Origin: Alphaproteobacteria bacterium
Lineage (GTDB): Bacteria; Pseudomonadota; Alphaproteobacteria; Rhodospirillales; WMHbin7
DNA: 64,000 nt
Direction: 5' to 3'
Assembly (NCBI GenBank): GCA_015231795.1
Contig: JADGAX010000008.1
Coordinates: 1 to 64,000 of the forward strand
The translations under genes were made by a program, and so were the position numbers. The notes beneath the pieces were generated by a model, which was not told the DNA's origin, made no database searches, and worked only from the letters and a program-made list of their open reading frames with translations. Each line of letters opens with the position of its first letter. The first letter of the stretch is position 1. Of this stretch, positions 42,489 to 51,805 are shown piece by piece.

Positions 42489-45065
42489 ATGGATCTCGAG
42501 AAATATTCAGACCGCTGCAAGGGTTTCATGCAGTCGGCTCAGATGCTGGCTTTGCGAAGCGGCCACCAATTGTTCACGCCAGAACATCTGCTGAAGGTGC
42601 TGCTGGAGGACCAGGAAGGGCTGGCCGCCAATCTGATCGGCGAGGCGGGCGGCGACGCCAAGGCGGCGCTGAAGGCGGTCGAGGCCGAACTGGCCAAAAT
42701 TCCCAAGGTCGAGGGAGCGGGGGCCGGGCAAATCTACCTGACGCCCGAACTGGCCCGCGTTCTGAAAAGCGCTGAGACACTGGCCGAGAAGTCGGGCGAC
42801 AGTTTCGTCACCGCCGAGCGCCTGCTGATGGCGCTGGCCATGGCGGCGGGCACCCCTTCGGCCAAGGCGCTTGGCGAAGGCAAGGTGACGGCGCATGCGC
42901 TGAACAAGGCCATCGAGAATGTGCGCAAGGGCCGCCAGGCCCATTCCGCCAGCGCCGAGAACAGCTATGACGCGCTGAAGAAATATGCGCGCGACCTGAC
43001 CCAGGCGGCCCGCGACGGCAAGCTGGACCCGGTGATCGGCAGGGACGAGGAGATCAGGCGCACCATCCAGGTCTTGGCGCGCCGAACCAAAAACAATCCG
43101 GTGCTGATCGGCGAACCCGGCGTCGGCAAGACGGCCATCGTCGAGGGCTTGGCCTTGCGCATCGTCAATGGCGACGTGCCGGAAGCCTTGAAGGACAAGC
43201 AGTTGATGGTGCTGGACCTGGGCGCTTTGGTGGCCGGGGCCAAGTTCCGGGGCGAGTTCGAAGAGCGGTTGAAGGCAGTGCTGACCGAGACCACGGCGGC
43301 CGAAGGCAACATCATCTTGTTCATCGACGAGATGCATACGCTGGTCGGCGCAGGTGCTGCCGAAGGATCGATGGACGCCTCCAACCTGTTGAAACCCGCC
43401 TTGGCCAGGGGCGAGTTGCATTGCGTGGGAGCGACCACGCTGAACGAATATCGCAAGCATGTCGAAAAGGACGCGGCGCTGGCTAGGCGCTTCCAACCGG
43501 TCTTCGTGGATGAACCCACGGTGGAGGACACGGTCTCCATCCTGCGCGGCATCAAGGAAAAGTACGAATTGCACCATGGCGTGCGCATCGCCGACGGGGC
43601 CTTGGTCGCCGCCGCCACCCTGTCGGCCCGCTACATCACCGACCGTTTCCTGCCCGACAAGGCGATCGATCTGGTTGACGAAGCCTCGTCCCGCCTGCGC
43701 ATGGAGGTCGATTCCAAGCCGGAAGCGCTGGACGAATTGGACCGGCGCATCATGCAGCTGAAAATCGAGCGCGAGGCTTTGAAAAAGGAACCCGACGCCG
43801 CCTCGAAGGATCGTTTGCAAAAGCTGGAAGGCGAGTTGGTCGGCCTTGAAAAGAAGGCGGCCGAAATGGCGGCCTCCTGGAAATCGGCCAAGGACGGACT
43901 GGCCAACGCCACCAAGATCAAGGAATTGCTGGAACAGGCCCGCATCGAAGTCGAGAAGGCGCAACGCGAAGGCAAGTACGAACGGGCGGGCGAACTGCTT
44001 TACGACCAGATTCCAAAGCTGGAAAAGAAGCTGGAAAAGATGGATGGCGGCGCCGACAAGGGCAGCTTGAAGGAAACCGTGACGCCCGAACTGATCGCGG
44101 GCGTGGTCTCGCGCTGGACCGGCGTGCCGGTCGATAAAATGCTGGAAGGCGAACGGACCAAGCTGCTGGCCATGGAAAAGAACCTGCAACGACGCGTCGT
44201 CGGCCAGGAAGAGGCGGTGATCGCCGTCTCGAACGCCGTGCGCCGCTCGCGCGCTGGTCTGGCCGATCCGCACCGGCCCATCGGCTCGTTCCTGTTCCTT
44301 GGCCCCACCGGCGTCGGCAAAACCGAACTGTGCAAGGCGCTGGCCGAATTCATGTTCGACGACGATTCAGCGCTTTTGCGCATCGACATGTCGGAATATA
44401 TGGAGAAACATTCGGTAGCCCGCCTGATCGGAGCGCCGCCCGGCTATGTCGGCTATGACGAGGGTGGGGCTTTGGCCGAAGCCGTGCGCAGGCGTCCCTA
44501 TCAGGTCATCTTGTTCGATGAAATCGAAAAGGCGCATCCGGATGTTTTCAACGTGCTGCTGCAAGTGCTGGACGATGGCCGCCTGACCGACGGCCATGGC
44601 CGAACCGTCGATTTCAAAAATACGCTGATCGTGCTGACCTCGAACCTGGGCGCCGACATTCTGGCCAACCAGCCGGAAGGCGAGGATTCCGCCGCCGTCA
44701 GGGAGCCGGTGATGGAAATGGTGCGCGCTTCCTTCCGCCCGGAATTCCTGAACCGCTTGGACGAGATCCTGCTTTTCCACCGGCTGGGCCGCGCCCATAT
44801 GGACGGCATCGTCGATATCCAATTGGGCCGCCTGCGCAAATTGCTGGCGGATCGCAAGATCACGCTGGAGTTGGACAAGAAGGCCATCACATGGCTGGGA
44901 GACCAAGGCTACAACCCGGCCTATGGGGCCAGACCCTTGAAGCGGCTGATCCAGCAAGCGCTTCAGAATCCTTTGGCCGGATTGTTGCTGGAAGGAAGCC
45001 TGAAGGACGGCCAAAAGGTGAAGGTTGGCGTCAAGGGCGACGAACTGGACATTCACCCAGCATGA
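42489..45065 (+). CDS. clpB: ATP-dependent chaperone ClpB
   Basis: 858 residues. N-domain (about 1-145), first AAA+ with [14 protein letters not shown], a coiled-coil middle domain (about 400-530), second AAA+ with [16 protein letters not shown], and a C-terminal D2 small domain. It disaggregates proteins with DnaK. Shine-Dalgarno CACGAGGAAAAGAG is before the ATG and a sigma32-type promoter is further upstream. Confidence 0.97.
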   Translation: MDLEKYSDRCKGFMQSAQMLALRSGHQLFTPEHLLKVLLEDQEGLAANLIGEAGGDAKAALKAVEAELAKIPKVEGAGAGQIYLTPELARVLKSAETLAEKSGDSFVTAERLLMALAMAAGTPSAKALGEGKVTAHALNKAIENVRKGRQAHSASAENSYDALKKYARDLTQAARDGKLDPVIGRDEEIRRTIQVLARRTKNNPVLIGEPGVGKTAIVEGLALRIVNGDVPEALKDKQLMVLDLGALVAGAKFRGEFEERLKAVLTETTAAEGNIILFIDEMHTLVGAGAAEGSMDASNLLKPALARGELHCVGATTLNEYRKHVEKDAALARRFQPVFVDEPTVEDTVSILRGIKEKYELHHGVRIADGALVAAATLSARYITDRFLPDKAIDLVDEASSRLRMEVDSKPEALDELDRRIMQLKIEREALKKEPDAASKDRLQKLEGELVGLEKKAAEMAASWKSAKDGLANATKIKELLEQARIEVEKAQREGKYERAGELLYDQIPKLEKKLEKMDGGADKGSLKETVTPELIAGVVSRWTGVPVDKMLEGERTKLLAMEKNLQRRVVGQEEAVIAVSNAVRRSRAGLADPHRPIGSFLFLGPTGVGKTELCKALAEFMFDDDSALLRIDMSEYMEKHSVARLIGAPPGYVGYDEGGALAEAVRRRPYQVILFDEIEKAHPDVFNVLLQVLDDGRLTDGHGRTVDFKNTLIVLTSNLGADILANQPEGEDSAAVREPVMEMVRASFRPEFLNRLDEILLFHRLGRAHMDGIVDIQLGRLRKLLADRKITLELDKKAITWLGDQGYNPAYGARPLKRLIQQALQNPLAGLLLEGSLKDGQKVKVGVKGDELDIHPA

Positions 45066-45081
45066 CCTGTAAAATGGCGGC

Positions 45082-45462
45082 ATGAGGCTTAATCGCATCT
45101 TGCCGCCATTCTCCCCAAAACGCCTAGCCGCATGGCTGGCGGTGGTTGCTTTGCTGATGCAGGCCGCTTTCGTGCCGCCGTCTTTTTCAGCCGCAGGCGC
45201 GCCTGACCAATTGATGGTCGATGCGCATGTTTTATGTTCCGGCGCCTCGCTTCCTTTGAGCACGCCAGACACCGGCAATCAAGATGGCTGCGCCTTTTGT
45301 CTGGCTGGCGCCTGCGCGCCCGTCATCGCGCTGACGGCCCCCACGGTTGAACTGCCCTTGCCAAGCGGGTCCGGCCATGCGCTGGGACCGGCGCCTGACA
45401 TCGGCGTTGCGCAGTCGATCGCCTCTCATCCCCGCGCGCGCGGCCCCCCGCAGAACGTCTGA
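45082..45462 (+). CDS. Small secreted Cys-containing protein, DUF2946-like
   Basis: 126 residues. Signal peptide or anchor (about 15-38), then a linker and DGCAFCLAGACAP, a CxxC-plus-C cluster like DUF2946 proteins that accompany copper genes. The tail is Pro/Ala-rich. It precedes a PCu(A)C copper chaperone. Family assignment is tentative. Confidence 0.55.
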   Translation: MRLNRILPPFSPKRLAAWLAVVALLMQAAFVPPSFSAAGAPDQLMVDAHVLCSGASLPLSTPDTGNQDGCAFCLAGACAPVIALTAPTVELPLPSGSGHALGPAPDIGVAQSIASHPRARGPPQNV

Positions 45463-45510
45463 TTTCCCCCATACGATCACGATCTATCCATTTTATCGGG
45501 AGTATCAGAC

Positions 45511-46014
45511 ATGTTGCGTACCTTGTTTCTGGCCACTGCTTTTTGCTTGGCCGCAATGACCGCCAATGCCCACGACTACAAGCTGGGCGATCTGACCATT
45601 CAGCACCCCTGGGCCAGGGCTTCGGCGGGCATGGCAGGTGCGGGCGGGGCCTTCTTCACCATCGTCAATGGCGGGGCCTCCGACAAGCTGCTCAAGGCGG
45701 AAGCCGACGTTTCCAAGGTGGTGGAGCTGCATACCCACATCAAGGACGGCGAAGTGATGCGCATGCGCCAAGTGCCAGACATCGACGTCGCAGGCGGAAC
45801 GGAAACCAAGCTGGCCCCCGGCGGCTTGCATGTCATGCTGATCGGGCTGAAGGCTCCTTTGAAGGAAGGCCAGGTCTTTCCCATGACGCTGACTTTCGAA
45901 AAGTCCGGCACGGTCACGGTCGAAGTGCAGGTGCAGGGCGTGGCTTCCAGTACGCCAAGCCATGGCCCTGCGGTTCAGGAAAAAAAGCAGGAAATGCAGC
46001 ACAAGAGCCACTAA
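45511..46014 (+). CDS. Periplasmic copper chaperone PCu(A)C
   Basis: 167 residues. Signal peptide (about 1-20), then the copper motif H-X10-M-X21-H-X-M: His74, Met85, His107, Met109, exactly spaced. It delivers Cu(I) to haem-copper oxidase subunit II, sometimes with SCO. A His/Met/Gln-rich tail (EKKQEMQHKSH) may also bind copper. Shine-Dalgarno CGGGAG-like before the ATG; terminator follows. Confidence 0.93.
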   Translation: MLRTLFLATAFCLAAMTANAHDYKLGDLTIQHPWARASAGMAGAGGAFFTIVNGGASDKLLKAEADVSKVVELHTHIKDGEVMRMRQVPDIDVAGGTETKLAPGGLHVMLIGLKAPLKEGQVFPMTLTFEKSGTVTVEVQVQGVASSTPSHGPAVQEKKQEMQHKSH

Positions 46015-46021
46015 CGAAAAT

Positions 46022-46046
46022 GGGCGGCAGGGTCAACCTGCCGCCC
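46022..46046. terminator. Bidirectional terminator between PCu(A)C and M23 genes
   Basis: A 10-bp perfect stem GGGCGGCAGG/CCTGCCGCCC around GTCAA, with TTATTCT after it on the plus strand and the convergent gene ending shortly beyond. Confidence 0.85.
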
Positions 46047-46070
46047 TTATTCTGTCGGCGCAAAACAATC

Positions 46071-47396
46071 TTACTGCACCGCGGCCATTTTTCCGAGCAC
46101 AGCGGCATCGGCCATTTTGCGCTCGGTTTCGCGGCGCGCCTGATGGAACAGATCCAACTCCTTGCCCGCCAGCTTGCGGCCCGACGGCATCTTGATGCTT
46201 AAGGGGTTGACCTGATTGCCGTTGACCATCACTTCGTAATGAAGATGCGGCCCCGTCGACAGGCCGGTCGAGCCGACATAGGCCACCACCTGGCCCTGGC
46301 CGACGCGCTTGCCGGTTCTGACGCCCTTGGCGAAACCCGAAAGATGCGCGTAAGCGGTGGAGAATCCGTTGGCGTGGCGGATGCGCAGATAATTGCCATA
46401 GCCTTTGTTGACGCCCGCCATCTCGACCACGCCATCGCCCGCCGCCTGAATGGGTGCGCCATGGGGCAGGCCGAAATCGATGCCCTTATGCATGCGCGAA
46501 TAGCCCAGGATCGGATGCCTGCGCGAACCGAATTTCGATGTGATGCGAGCGCCATCGGCTGGCGTGCGCAGCAGGGCCTTTTTCACACTCTCGCCCTTGT
46601 CGTTGAAATAATCGACCAGCCCATCGGCGGCCTTGAAACGATAGTAATGCAAGGGCTTGCCGGACAACGTCATCGATAGATAGTAAATGTCGCCATCCTT
46701 GACGGCATTGCCCTTCTCGTCGGTCCAGCGTTCGTAGAAGACTTGGAAACTGTCGCCTTCCTGGATGTCGCGTTGGAAATCGACGTCGTAGGACAGCACG
46801 CGCACCATGGTGGACAGAACATTATGGCCGATGCCCGCCTTGATCGCGGCGTCATACAGGCTGGAATCGATCCGCCCTTCGGCTCGCACAATTTCATGGC
46901 TCAAGGGCTTTAGGTTTTCCTTGGCGGAGAAACTTCCGTCCTCGCCGCGCGCCAGCTCGATCTTGCGCGCATAGTCAGGTTCGAAGGAAAGCCCCATGAA
47001 GCGCGATCCCCCCAACCCATCGGGAGTCGGCTGGAACGTCACTTCGATTTGCTGCCCGCTTTTCAGATCGCGGGGATTGAACATTTTGCGCAGCGCGCCG
47101 ATGGCGGCATGCGCCTCGCCCGCCTCGGCGCCTTCATCGATTAGAATCTGGGCCAACGTGTCGCCCGGCTCGACGGCCAGCAGACGAACCATCGGCAGAA
47201 GAACCTCTTCTTCCAGCAAACTGTCGCCATTGAGGGTGCCCGCGCCAAGCTGGGTTTTGGAATATTCGCCGTCCAGCAGGGCAGCACCCGCGCCCTGGAC
47301 CCGCCCGCCCGTGCCGGGATCGATGAAAAGAAGCGCCGTCGCCGTCAGAAAGGCCAGTCCAAGAATGCCCCGCCGGACAAGTCGCCCCGTTTCCAT
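46071..47396 (-). CDS. M23 peptidoglycan DD-metalloendopeptidase
   Basis: 441 residues. An N-terminal membrane or signal segment, a LysM/OapA-like region (VEPGDTLAQILIDEGAE...LKSGQQIEVTF), then the M23 domain: MHKGIDFGLPHGAPI with the His-X3-Asp zinc pair and GPHLHYEVMVNG with the HxH. It cuts peptide cross-links in the periplasm, typically in cell growth or division. Confidence 0.93.
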   Translation of the reverse strand: METGRLVRRGILGLAFLTATALLFIDPGTGGRVQGAGAALLDGEYSKTQLGAGTLNGDSLLEEEVLLPMVRLLAVEPGDTLAQILIDEGAEAGEAHAAIGALRKMFNPRDLKSGQQIEVTFQPTPDGLGGSRFMGLSFEPDYARKIELARGEDGSFSAKENLKPLSHEIVRAEGRIDSSLYDAAIKAGIGHNVLSTMVRVLSYDVDFQRDIQEGDSFQVFYERWTDEKGNAVKDGDIYYLSMTLSGKPLHYYRFKAADGLVDYFNDKGESVKKALLRTPADGARITSKFGSRRHPILGYSRMHKGIDFGLPHGAPIQAAGDGVVEMAGVNKGYGNYLRIRHANGFSTAYAHLSGFAKGVRTGKRVGQGQVVAYVGSTGLSTGPHLHYEVMVNGNQVNPLSIKMPSGRKLAGKELDLFHQARRETERKMADAAVLGKMAAVQ

Positions 47397-47745
47397 GCCA
47401 ACCTCTTCCCCTTGCTTCTCTTCTTATGACGGTAAAAATGCGGGAATTAGCCCAAGCTGTCAACCGACACATTGATTCCGAACGATAATTTATTCACAGC
47501 CCCGCAGGCTATGCAGGCCTCATATGGGAATTTAGACCTTTTTGCGGGCCAGATAACACATGGCGATTGTGTTGAATTAGTACTAATACGTGGTTGTAGT
47601 ACCATGATATATGCAGAAAATCAATTCGGTGGACTTGGTTTCGCATGTACATTAGGGTTTGTCAGGATTTGCCATACACACGACCATGTAAAATACCGCA
47701 TTCAACTAAATTGCTGCGTATTTTTCAAAATAAAGGGGAGATCCA
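47397..47745 (+). promoter_or_regulatory. AT-rich sox promoter region
   Basis: About 350 bp of clearly AT-richer sequence than its surroundings. It holds a perfect 12-bp palindrome ATTAGTACTAAT (47576-47587) and several short dyads, then AAGGGGAG before soxY. No ORF is supported. A SoxR (ArsR-family) or other sulfur-responsive operator is likely, but no regulator gene is in the cluster. Confidence 0.6.
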
Positions 47746-48270
47746 ATGAAACATCCAACGTCACTCGATTCAACCATGCCCAGGCGCGCTTTGCTGGCGC
47801 GTGGCGCCAAGCTGGCGGGCGCTTGCGCAGCGCTGGCGGCCTTCGGCCCCCTGGCGCTGATCCCTGGCAAGGCCTTGGCCCAGGCCAAGGGCATTCAACC
47901 CGAGGAGAGCCTGCAACAGACCATGGACCGATTGTTCGGCAAGCGCCCGATCAAAGAGGCTGGCAACGTCTTCGAATTCAAGATTCCCATGATCGCCGAG
48001 AACGGATCGGTGGTCGCCGCCCGCGTCGAGGTGAAAGGGACGATGACCAAGGACAAATACGCCAAGGCCATCTACATCATCGCCGACAAGAACCGCCGGC
48101 CGCTATCGGCCAAATACACCTTCACGCCCGATGCGGGCGGGGCGCTGGTGGGCACCAATCTTCGCCTTGGCGACACTACCAACGTGCGGGCCGTGGTCGA
48201 AATGAGCGACGGCAGCCTTTATCAAGCCATCCAGGAAGTGCGCGTGACCGTCGGCGGTTGCGGCGGCTGA
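47746..48270 (+). CDS. soxY: Sulfur carrier protein SoxY
   Basis: 174 residues. Twin-arginine-like leader (MPRRALLARGAKLAGACAAL, cut near ALA-QAK), an Ig-like domain, and the C-terminal GGCGG whose Cys carries the thiosulfate sulfur. It works as a heterodimer with SoxZ, encoded 52 nt downstream. Confidence 0.96.
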   Translation: MKHPTSLDSTMPRRALLARGAKLAGACAALAAFGPLALIPGKALAQAKGIQPEESLQQTMDRLFGKRPIKEAGNVFEFKIPMIAENGSVVAARVEVKGTMTKDKYAKAIYIIADKNRRPLSAKYTFTPDAGGALVGTNLRLGDTTNVRAVVEMSDGSLYQAIQEVRVTVGGCGG

Positions 48271-48322
48271 CCCCGCCCCATCGTTCCGCCAACGCCACAT
48301 CGCATCGTCAAGGAGAACAATC

Positions 48323-48643
48323 ATGGCCGAAGTCAAGATCCGCCTTCCCAAAACCGTCGCCAAGGGCGAAGTGATCGCCGTTCGCGCGCTTGTGACCCAT
48401 CCCATGGAAGTCGTCGAGCGCGGCAAGGACGGCAAGGTCATCGAGAAAGTCTACAACTTCATTCACACCGTCACGGTCACCTTCAATGGCAAGACCATCA
48501 TGACGGGCGAAATGACCCAGTCCCTAAGCGCCAATCCTTTTGTGGAATTCCCGCTCAAGGTCAACGAACCCGGAAAACTCGTCATCACCTTCGAGGACAC
48601 GACGGGCGAGAAGCACATCGGCGCGATCGACGTCGCGTTCTGA
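48323..48643 (+). CDS. soxZ: Sulfur carrier partner SoxZ
   Basis: 106 residues, no signal peptide as usual, since SoxZ is co-exported with SoxY. EVKIRLPKTVAKGEVIAVRALVTHPME and VTFNGKTIMTGEMTQSLSANPFVEF are family motifs. Shine-Dalgarno AAGGAG before the ATG. Confidence 0.96.
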   Translation: MAEVKIRLPKTVAKGEVIAVRALVTHPMEVVERGKDGKVIEKVYNFIHTVTVTFNGKTIMTGEMTQSLSANPFVEFPLKVNEPGKLVITFEDTTGEKHIGAIDVAF

Positions 48644-48677
48644 CGCAGACCCGAAAAAAAATCATGGGGAGGCCAAC

Positions 48678-49976
48678 ATGCATCAATGGACATCCTGGCG
48701 ATCTTTCGCCATTGCAGCCGGGTCGGCACTGATCGTCGCCGCCTGCGCCACCGCCGTTCCCGAATGGACGTCGCAGGCGATCAAGGAATCGGCGGCGCCC
48801 TTGGAAATGAAGGACGGCAAGCAGGTTCAGATTCGCTACAACGAAGGACCCTACAGCCCCTTTGCCGCCATCGACTGGTCGAAATACCGCACCTACGCCT
48901 ACAATGAAACGATCCCGCAGCCGCCCGTCGTCAAGGCTGCGATGCCCAAGGACGTCAAAGGCGACGTCGAGAAGGGCAAGAAGCTGTTCCAAAACCGCAA
49001 CAAGGCGCCCTGCACCGGGTGCCATGTGGTCAGGGACGATATCTGGCCGATGGGCAATGTCGGCCCCAATCTGTCCCATTTCGCCGAAAAGAAATTCAAG
49101 GACGAATTCGTCTATCAGATGATCTACGACATGCGTTCGGTGAACGAAGACAGCCACATGCCGCCCTGGGGCACGTCGGGCGCCTTCACGCCCGAAGAAA
49201 TCGTGCATCTGGTGGCCTATCTGCAAACCCAGAAAGGACCCGACGTCAAGCGCAAGGACCCCAATATCGACCCGTCCACGCGCTATGTCTCGGAAGGGTT
49301 TGGCGACAATCTCGACCCCACCAACAATCCGGCCATCGCCATGGCCGAAAGCGCTGCCGCCAAGGTCTGGAAAAAGGCCGGAACGAACGGCAAGACCTGC
49401 GAGTCTTGCCATGCGGGCGGACCAGCCAAGATGGTCGGCGTCGCCACCAAATGGCCGCGCTTCGTGAAAACCTATGATCGCACCATGGCGATCGAGGATT
49501 TCCTGGGGCCGCACAGCAAGGACACGATGGGGGCAAACAGCCTGCCCGCCCAAGGGACTGACAACATCCTGACCGCGACCGCCATCAAGATGGCGTCCAA
49601 CGGGATGAATCAGAACATCGACATGTCGACGCCCGAGATGAAGGCGGCACTCGAGCGCGGCAAGGGGTCTTTCTACAACCGGGTCGGCCAGCGCAATCAC
49701 GCCTGCGCCGACTGCCACACGCCGGAAAGAGGCGGCGGACATTTCCTGGGCGGGCGCATGCTGCCCCAGGTTACGATGCCGATGAACCTGCATTTCCCCA
49801 CCTACCGCACCAACTTCGCCAAAGTGTGGGACATCAGGAAGCGCTTCCAATGGTGCACCCTGCCGCTGGGCATGAACTTCATCCCCGGCGATTCGATCGA
49901 ATATGCGGAACTCGAGCTTTATCTGGCCTCATTCGGCCAGGGCAAGCCAATCCGCGTCCCCGGTCTGGGTCACTAA
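48678..49976 (+). CDS. soxXA: SoxX-SoxA fusion c-type cytochrome, probable lipoprotein
   Basis: 432 residues. Lipobox VAAC with Cys23, so membrane-anchored. Residues about 95-185 match SoxX: CTGCH (haem 1), GNVGPNLSHFAEKK, and HMPPWG with the Met ligand. Residues about 195-432 match SoxA: CESCH (haem 2), CADCH (haem 3), and Cys393 in QWCTLPLGMN, matching the Cys-ligand site that bears the persulfide, and a C-terminal ELELYLASFGQGKP. SoxXA normally is two proteins that join thiosulfate to the SoxY Cys. GGGGAGG precedes the ATG at 48678. Confidence 0.85.
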   Translation: MHQWTSWRSFAIAAGSALIVAACATAVPEWTSQAIKESAAPLEMKDGKQVQIRYNEGPYSPFAAIDWSKYRTYAYNETIPQPPVVKAAMPKDVKGDVEKGKKLFQNRNKAPCTGCHVVRDDIWPMGNVGPNLSHFAEKKFKDEFVYQMIYDMRSVNEDSHMPPWGTSGAFTPEEIVHLVAYLQTQKGPDVKRKDPNIDPSTRYVSEGFGDNLDPTNNPAIAMAESAAAKVWKKAGTNGKTCESCHAGGPAKMVGVATKWPRFVKTYDRTMAIEDFLGPHSKDTMGANSLPAQGTDNILTATAIKMASNGMNQNIDMSTPEMKAALERGKGSFYNRVGQRNHACADCHTPERGGGHFLGGRMLPQVTMPMNLHFPTYRTNFAKVWDIRKRFQWCTLPLGMNFIPGDSIEYAELELYLASFGQGKPIRVPGLGH

Positions 49977-49997
49977 AGGATATGCTCTCTTTCCTTC

Positions 49998-50055
49998 GTC
50001 ATTGCCGGGCTTGACCCGGCAATCCATGGACCCCCGGGCCAAGCCCGGGGGTGAC
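49998..50055. repeat. Dispersed double-hairpin repeat, copy 2
   Basis: ATTGCCGGGCTTGACCCGG plus CCCCCGGGCCAAGCCCGGGGG-like hairpins around ATCCATGGA, the same layout as 19379-19438. Lies between soxXA and soxB without evident effect on the coding frames. Confidence 0.75.
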
Positions 50056-50103
50056 GACGGGGGACGAAACTTTCCCATGCCCTACCGTTAATTGGAGGCA
50101 TTC

Positions 50104-51795
50104 ATGGACGAGGTATCACGGCGCGACTTTCTCGCCCTGGCCGGCGTGGCGGCGGGCGCATCCCTGATCAGCGGACGCGGCATCGGTGCCGAAATGAAAC
50201 CTGAGAACCTGACCGATTTTCAGGCGATGGGCAATGTGACGCTACTGCACATGACCGACAGCCACGCCACGCTGCTGCCCGTGCATTACCGAGAACCGGA
50301 CAGTCTGTACGGCGTGGGCGCCGAAGCGGGCAAGCCGCCTTATCTGACAGGAAAAACCCTGCTCGACCATTACGGCTTCAAGCCGGGGTCGCCGGAGGCG
50401 CACGCCTACACGCATCTGTCCTTCACTGAATTGGCGCGGCAATACGGACCCATGGGCGGCTATGCCCATATCGCCGCCCTGGTCAATCGCGTCAAGACGG
50501 AACGCCCCGGCAAGGTGCTGCTGCTGGACGGCGGCGACACCATCCAAGGGTCGGCCACCGCGCTGTGGACGCAAGGGCGCGACATGATCGACGTCGTCAA
50601 CCAGCTTGGCGTCGACGTTTTCTCGCCGCACTGGGAGTTCACATACGGCATCGACAAGGTGCGGGAATATTTCGGCGACGCCGAAAAGCAAGGCGTCTTC
50701 AAGGGCGATTTCGTGGCCCAGAATGTGCGCGACACCCAATGGCGGGAACCGGTCTTCAAACCCTATACGGTGCGCGAAACGGGCGGCGTCAAGATCGGCG
50801 TCATCGGCCAGGCCTTTCCCTACACGCCGATTTCGCATCCGCTGCGCTTCGTGCCCGACCTGACCTTCGGGATCGAGGAGGGACGGATTCAAGAGCTGGT
50901 CGACGAGCTGCGCAACAAGGAAAAAGTGGATGTCGTCGTTCTGCTCAGCCACAACGGCTTCTCGGTAGATTGGAAACTGGCCGGGCGCGTCAAGGGCATC
51001 GACGTCATCCTGGGCGGCCACACGCATGATGCGCTGGCCCAGCCTGTAAAGGTCGGCAACACGCTGGTCATCCAATCGGGCGCGCACGGCAAGTGGCTGT
51101 CGCGCCTGGACCTCGACGTGAAGGACAAACGCGTGCGGGGCTGGCGCTACAAGCTGATCCCCGTTCTTTCGAACGCCCAGCCTTCCGATCCGGCCATGGC
51201 CAAGCTGATCGAAACCATCCGCGCCCCCTTCAAGGACAAATTGTCCGAAAAGCTGGCAGTGTCGGAATCATTGCTGTGGCGGCGGGGAAATTTCAACGGC
51301 CCCTTCGACGAAATCATCCTCGACGCCTTGATGAAACATTACGACGCCCAGATAGCCTTCTCGCCCGGCTTCAGGTGGGGCATCAGCATTCTGCCCGGCC
51401 AGACGATCACCCAAGAAGACGTCTTTACCCATACCGGCCTGACCTATCCCAACACTTGGTCGCGCGAACTTTTAGGGGCCGAGATCAAGCATGTCATGGA
51501 AGATGTGGCGAACAACCTGTTCCATCCCGATCCCTATGCCCGCCAGGGCGGCGACATGGTGCGCGTGGGCGGGGTCAGCTACGCCATCGACCCCAAAAAG
51601 CCGATGGGCCAGCGCATTTCCAACATCATGGTGGCGGGCAAGCCTCTGGACCAAGCCAAATCCTACAAGGCGGCGGGCTGGGCTTCGATGCAGGAGATGA
51701 AAGGCCCGCCTTGCTATGACGTGGTCACGGCCTATCTGCGCGGACAGGGCAAGGTTAGGATCGAAGACCGCAACCGCGTGCAGTTGATCGGATAG
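50104..51795 (+). CDS. soxB: Thiosulfohydrolase SoxB
   Basis: 563 residues. Twin-arginine leader (VSRRDFLALAGVAAGASL), calcineurin-like phosphoesterase metal motifs VTLLHMTDSHATLLP, LLLDGGDTIQGS, VLLSHNGFS and LGGHTHDAL, and a 5'-nucleotidase-like C-terminal domain with FSPGFRWG. With two Mn(II) it hydrolyses sulfate from the SoxY-bound thiosulfate. ATG chosen behind TTGGAGG. Confidence 0.96.
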   Translation: MDEVSRRDFLALAGVAAGASLISGRGIGAEMKPENLTDFQAMGNVTLLHMTDSHATLLPVHYREPDSLYGVGAEAGKPPYLTGKTLLDHYGFKPGSPEAHAYTHLSFTELARQYGPMGGYAHIAALVNRVKTERPGKVLLLDGGDTIQGSATALWTQGRDMIDVVNQLGVDVFSPHWEFTYGIDKVREYFGDAEKQGVFKGDFVAQNVRDTQWREPVFKPYTVRETGGVKIGVIGQAFPYTPISHPLRFVPDLTFGIEEGRIQELVDELRNKEKVDVVVLLSHNGFSVDWKLAGRVKGIDVILGGHTHDALAQPVKVGNTLVIQSGAHGKWLSRLDLDVKDKRVRGWRYKLIPVLSNAQPSDPAMAKLIETIRAPFKDKLSEKLAVSESLLWRRGNFNGPFDEIILDALMKHYDAQIAFSPGFRWGISILPGQTITQEDVFTHTGLTYPNTWSRELLGAEIKHVMEDVANNLFHPDPYARQGGDMVRVGGVSYAIDPKKPMGQRISNIMVAGKPLDQAKSYKAAGWASMQEMKGPPCYDVVTAYLRGQGKVRIEDRNRVQLIG

Positions 51796-51805
51796 GAGAA
51801 AGCCC

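Noticed and set aside
42507-44273. 588-codon open frame antisense to clpB
   Set aside because: Shadow of clpB; no motif or Shine-Dalgarno.
47472-48374. 300-codon frame covering the sox promoter and soxY
   Set aside because: Switches from AT-rich intergenic to the wrong frame of soxY; the latter is certain.
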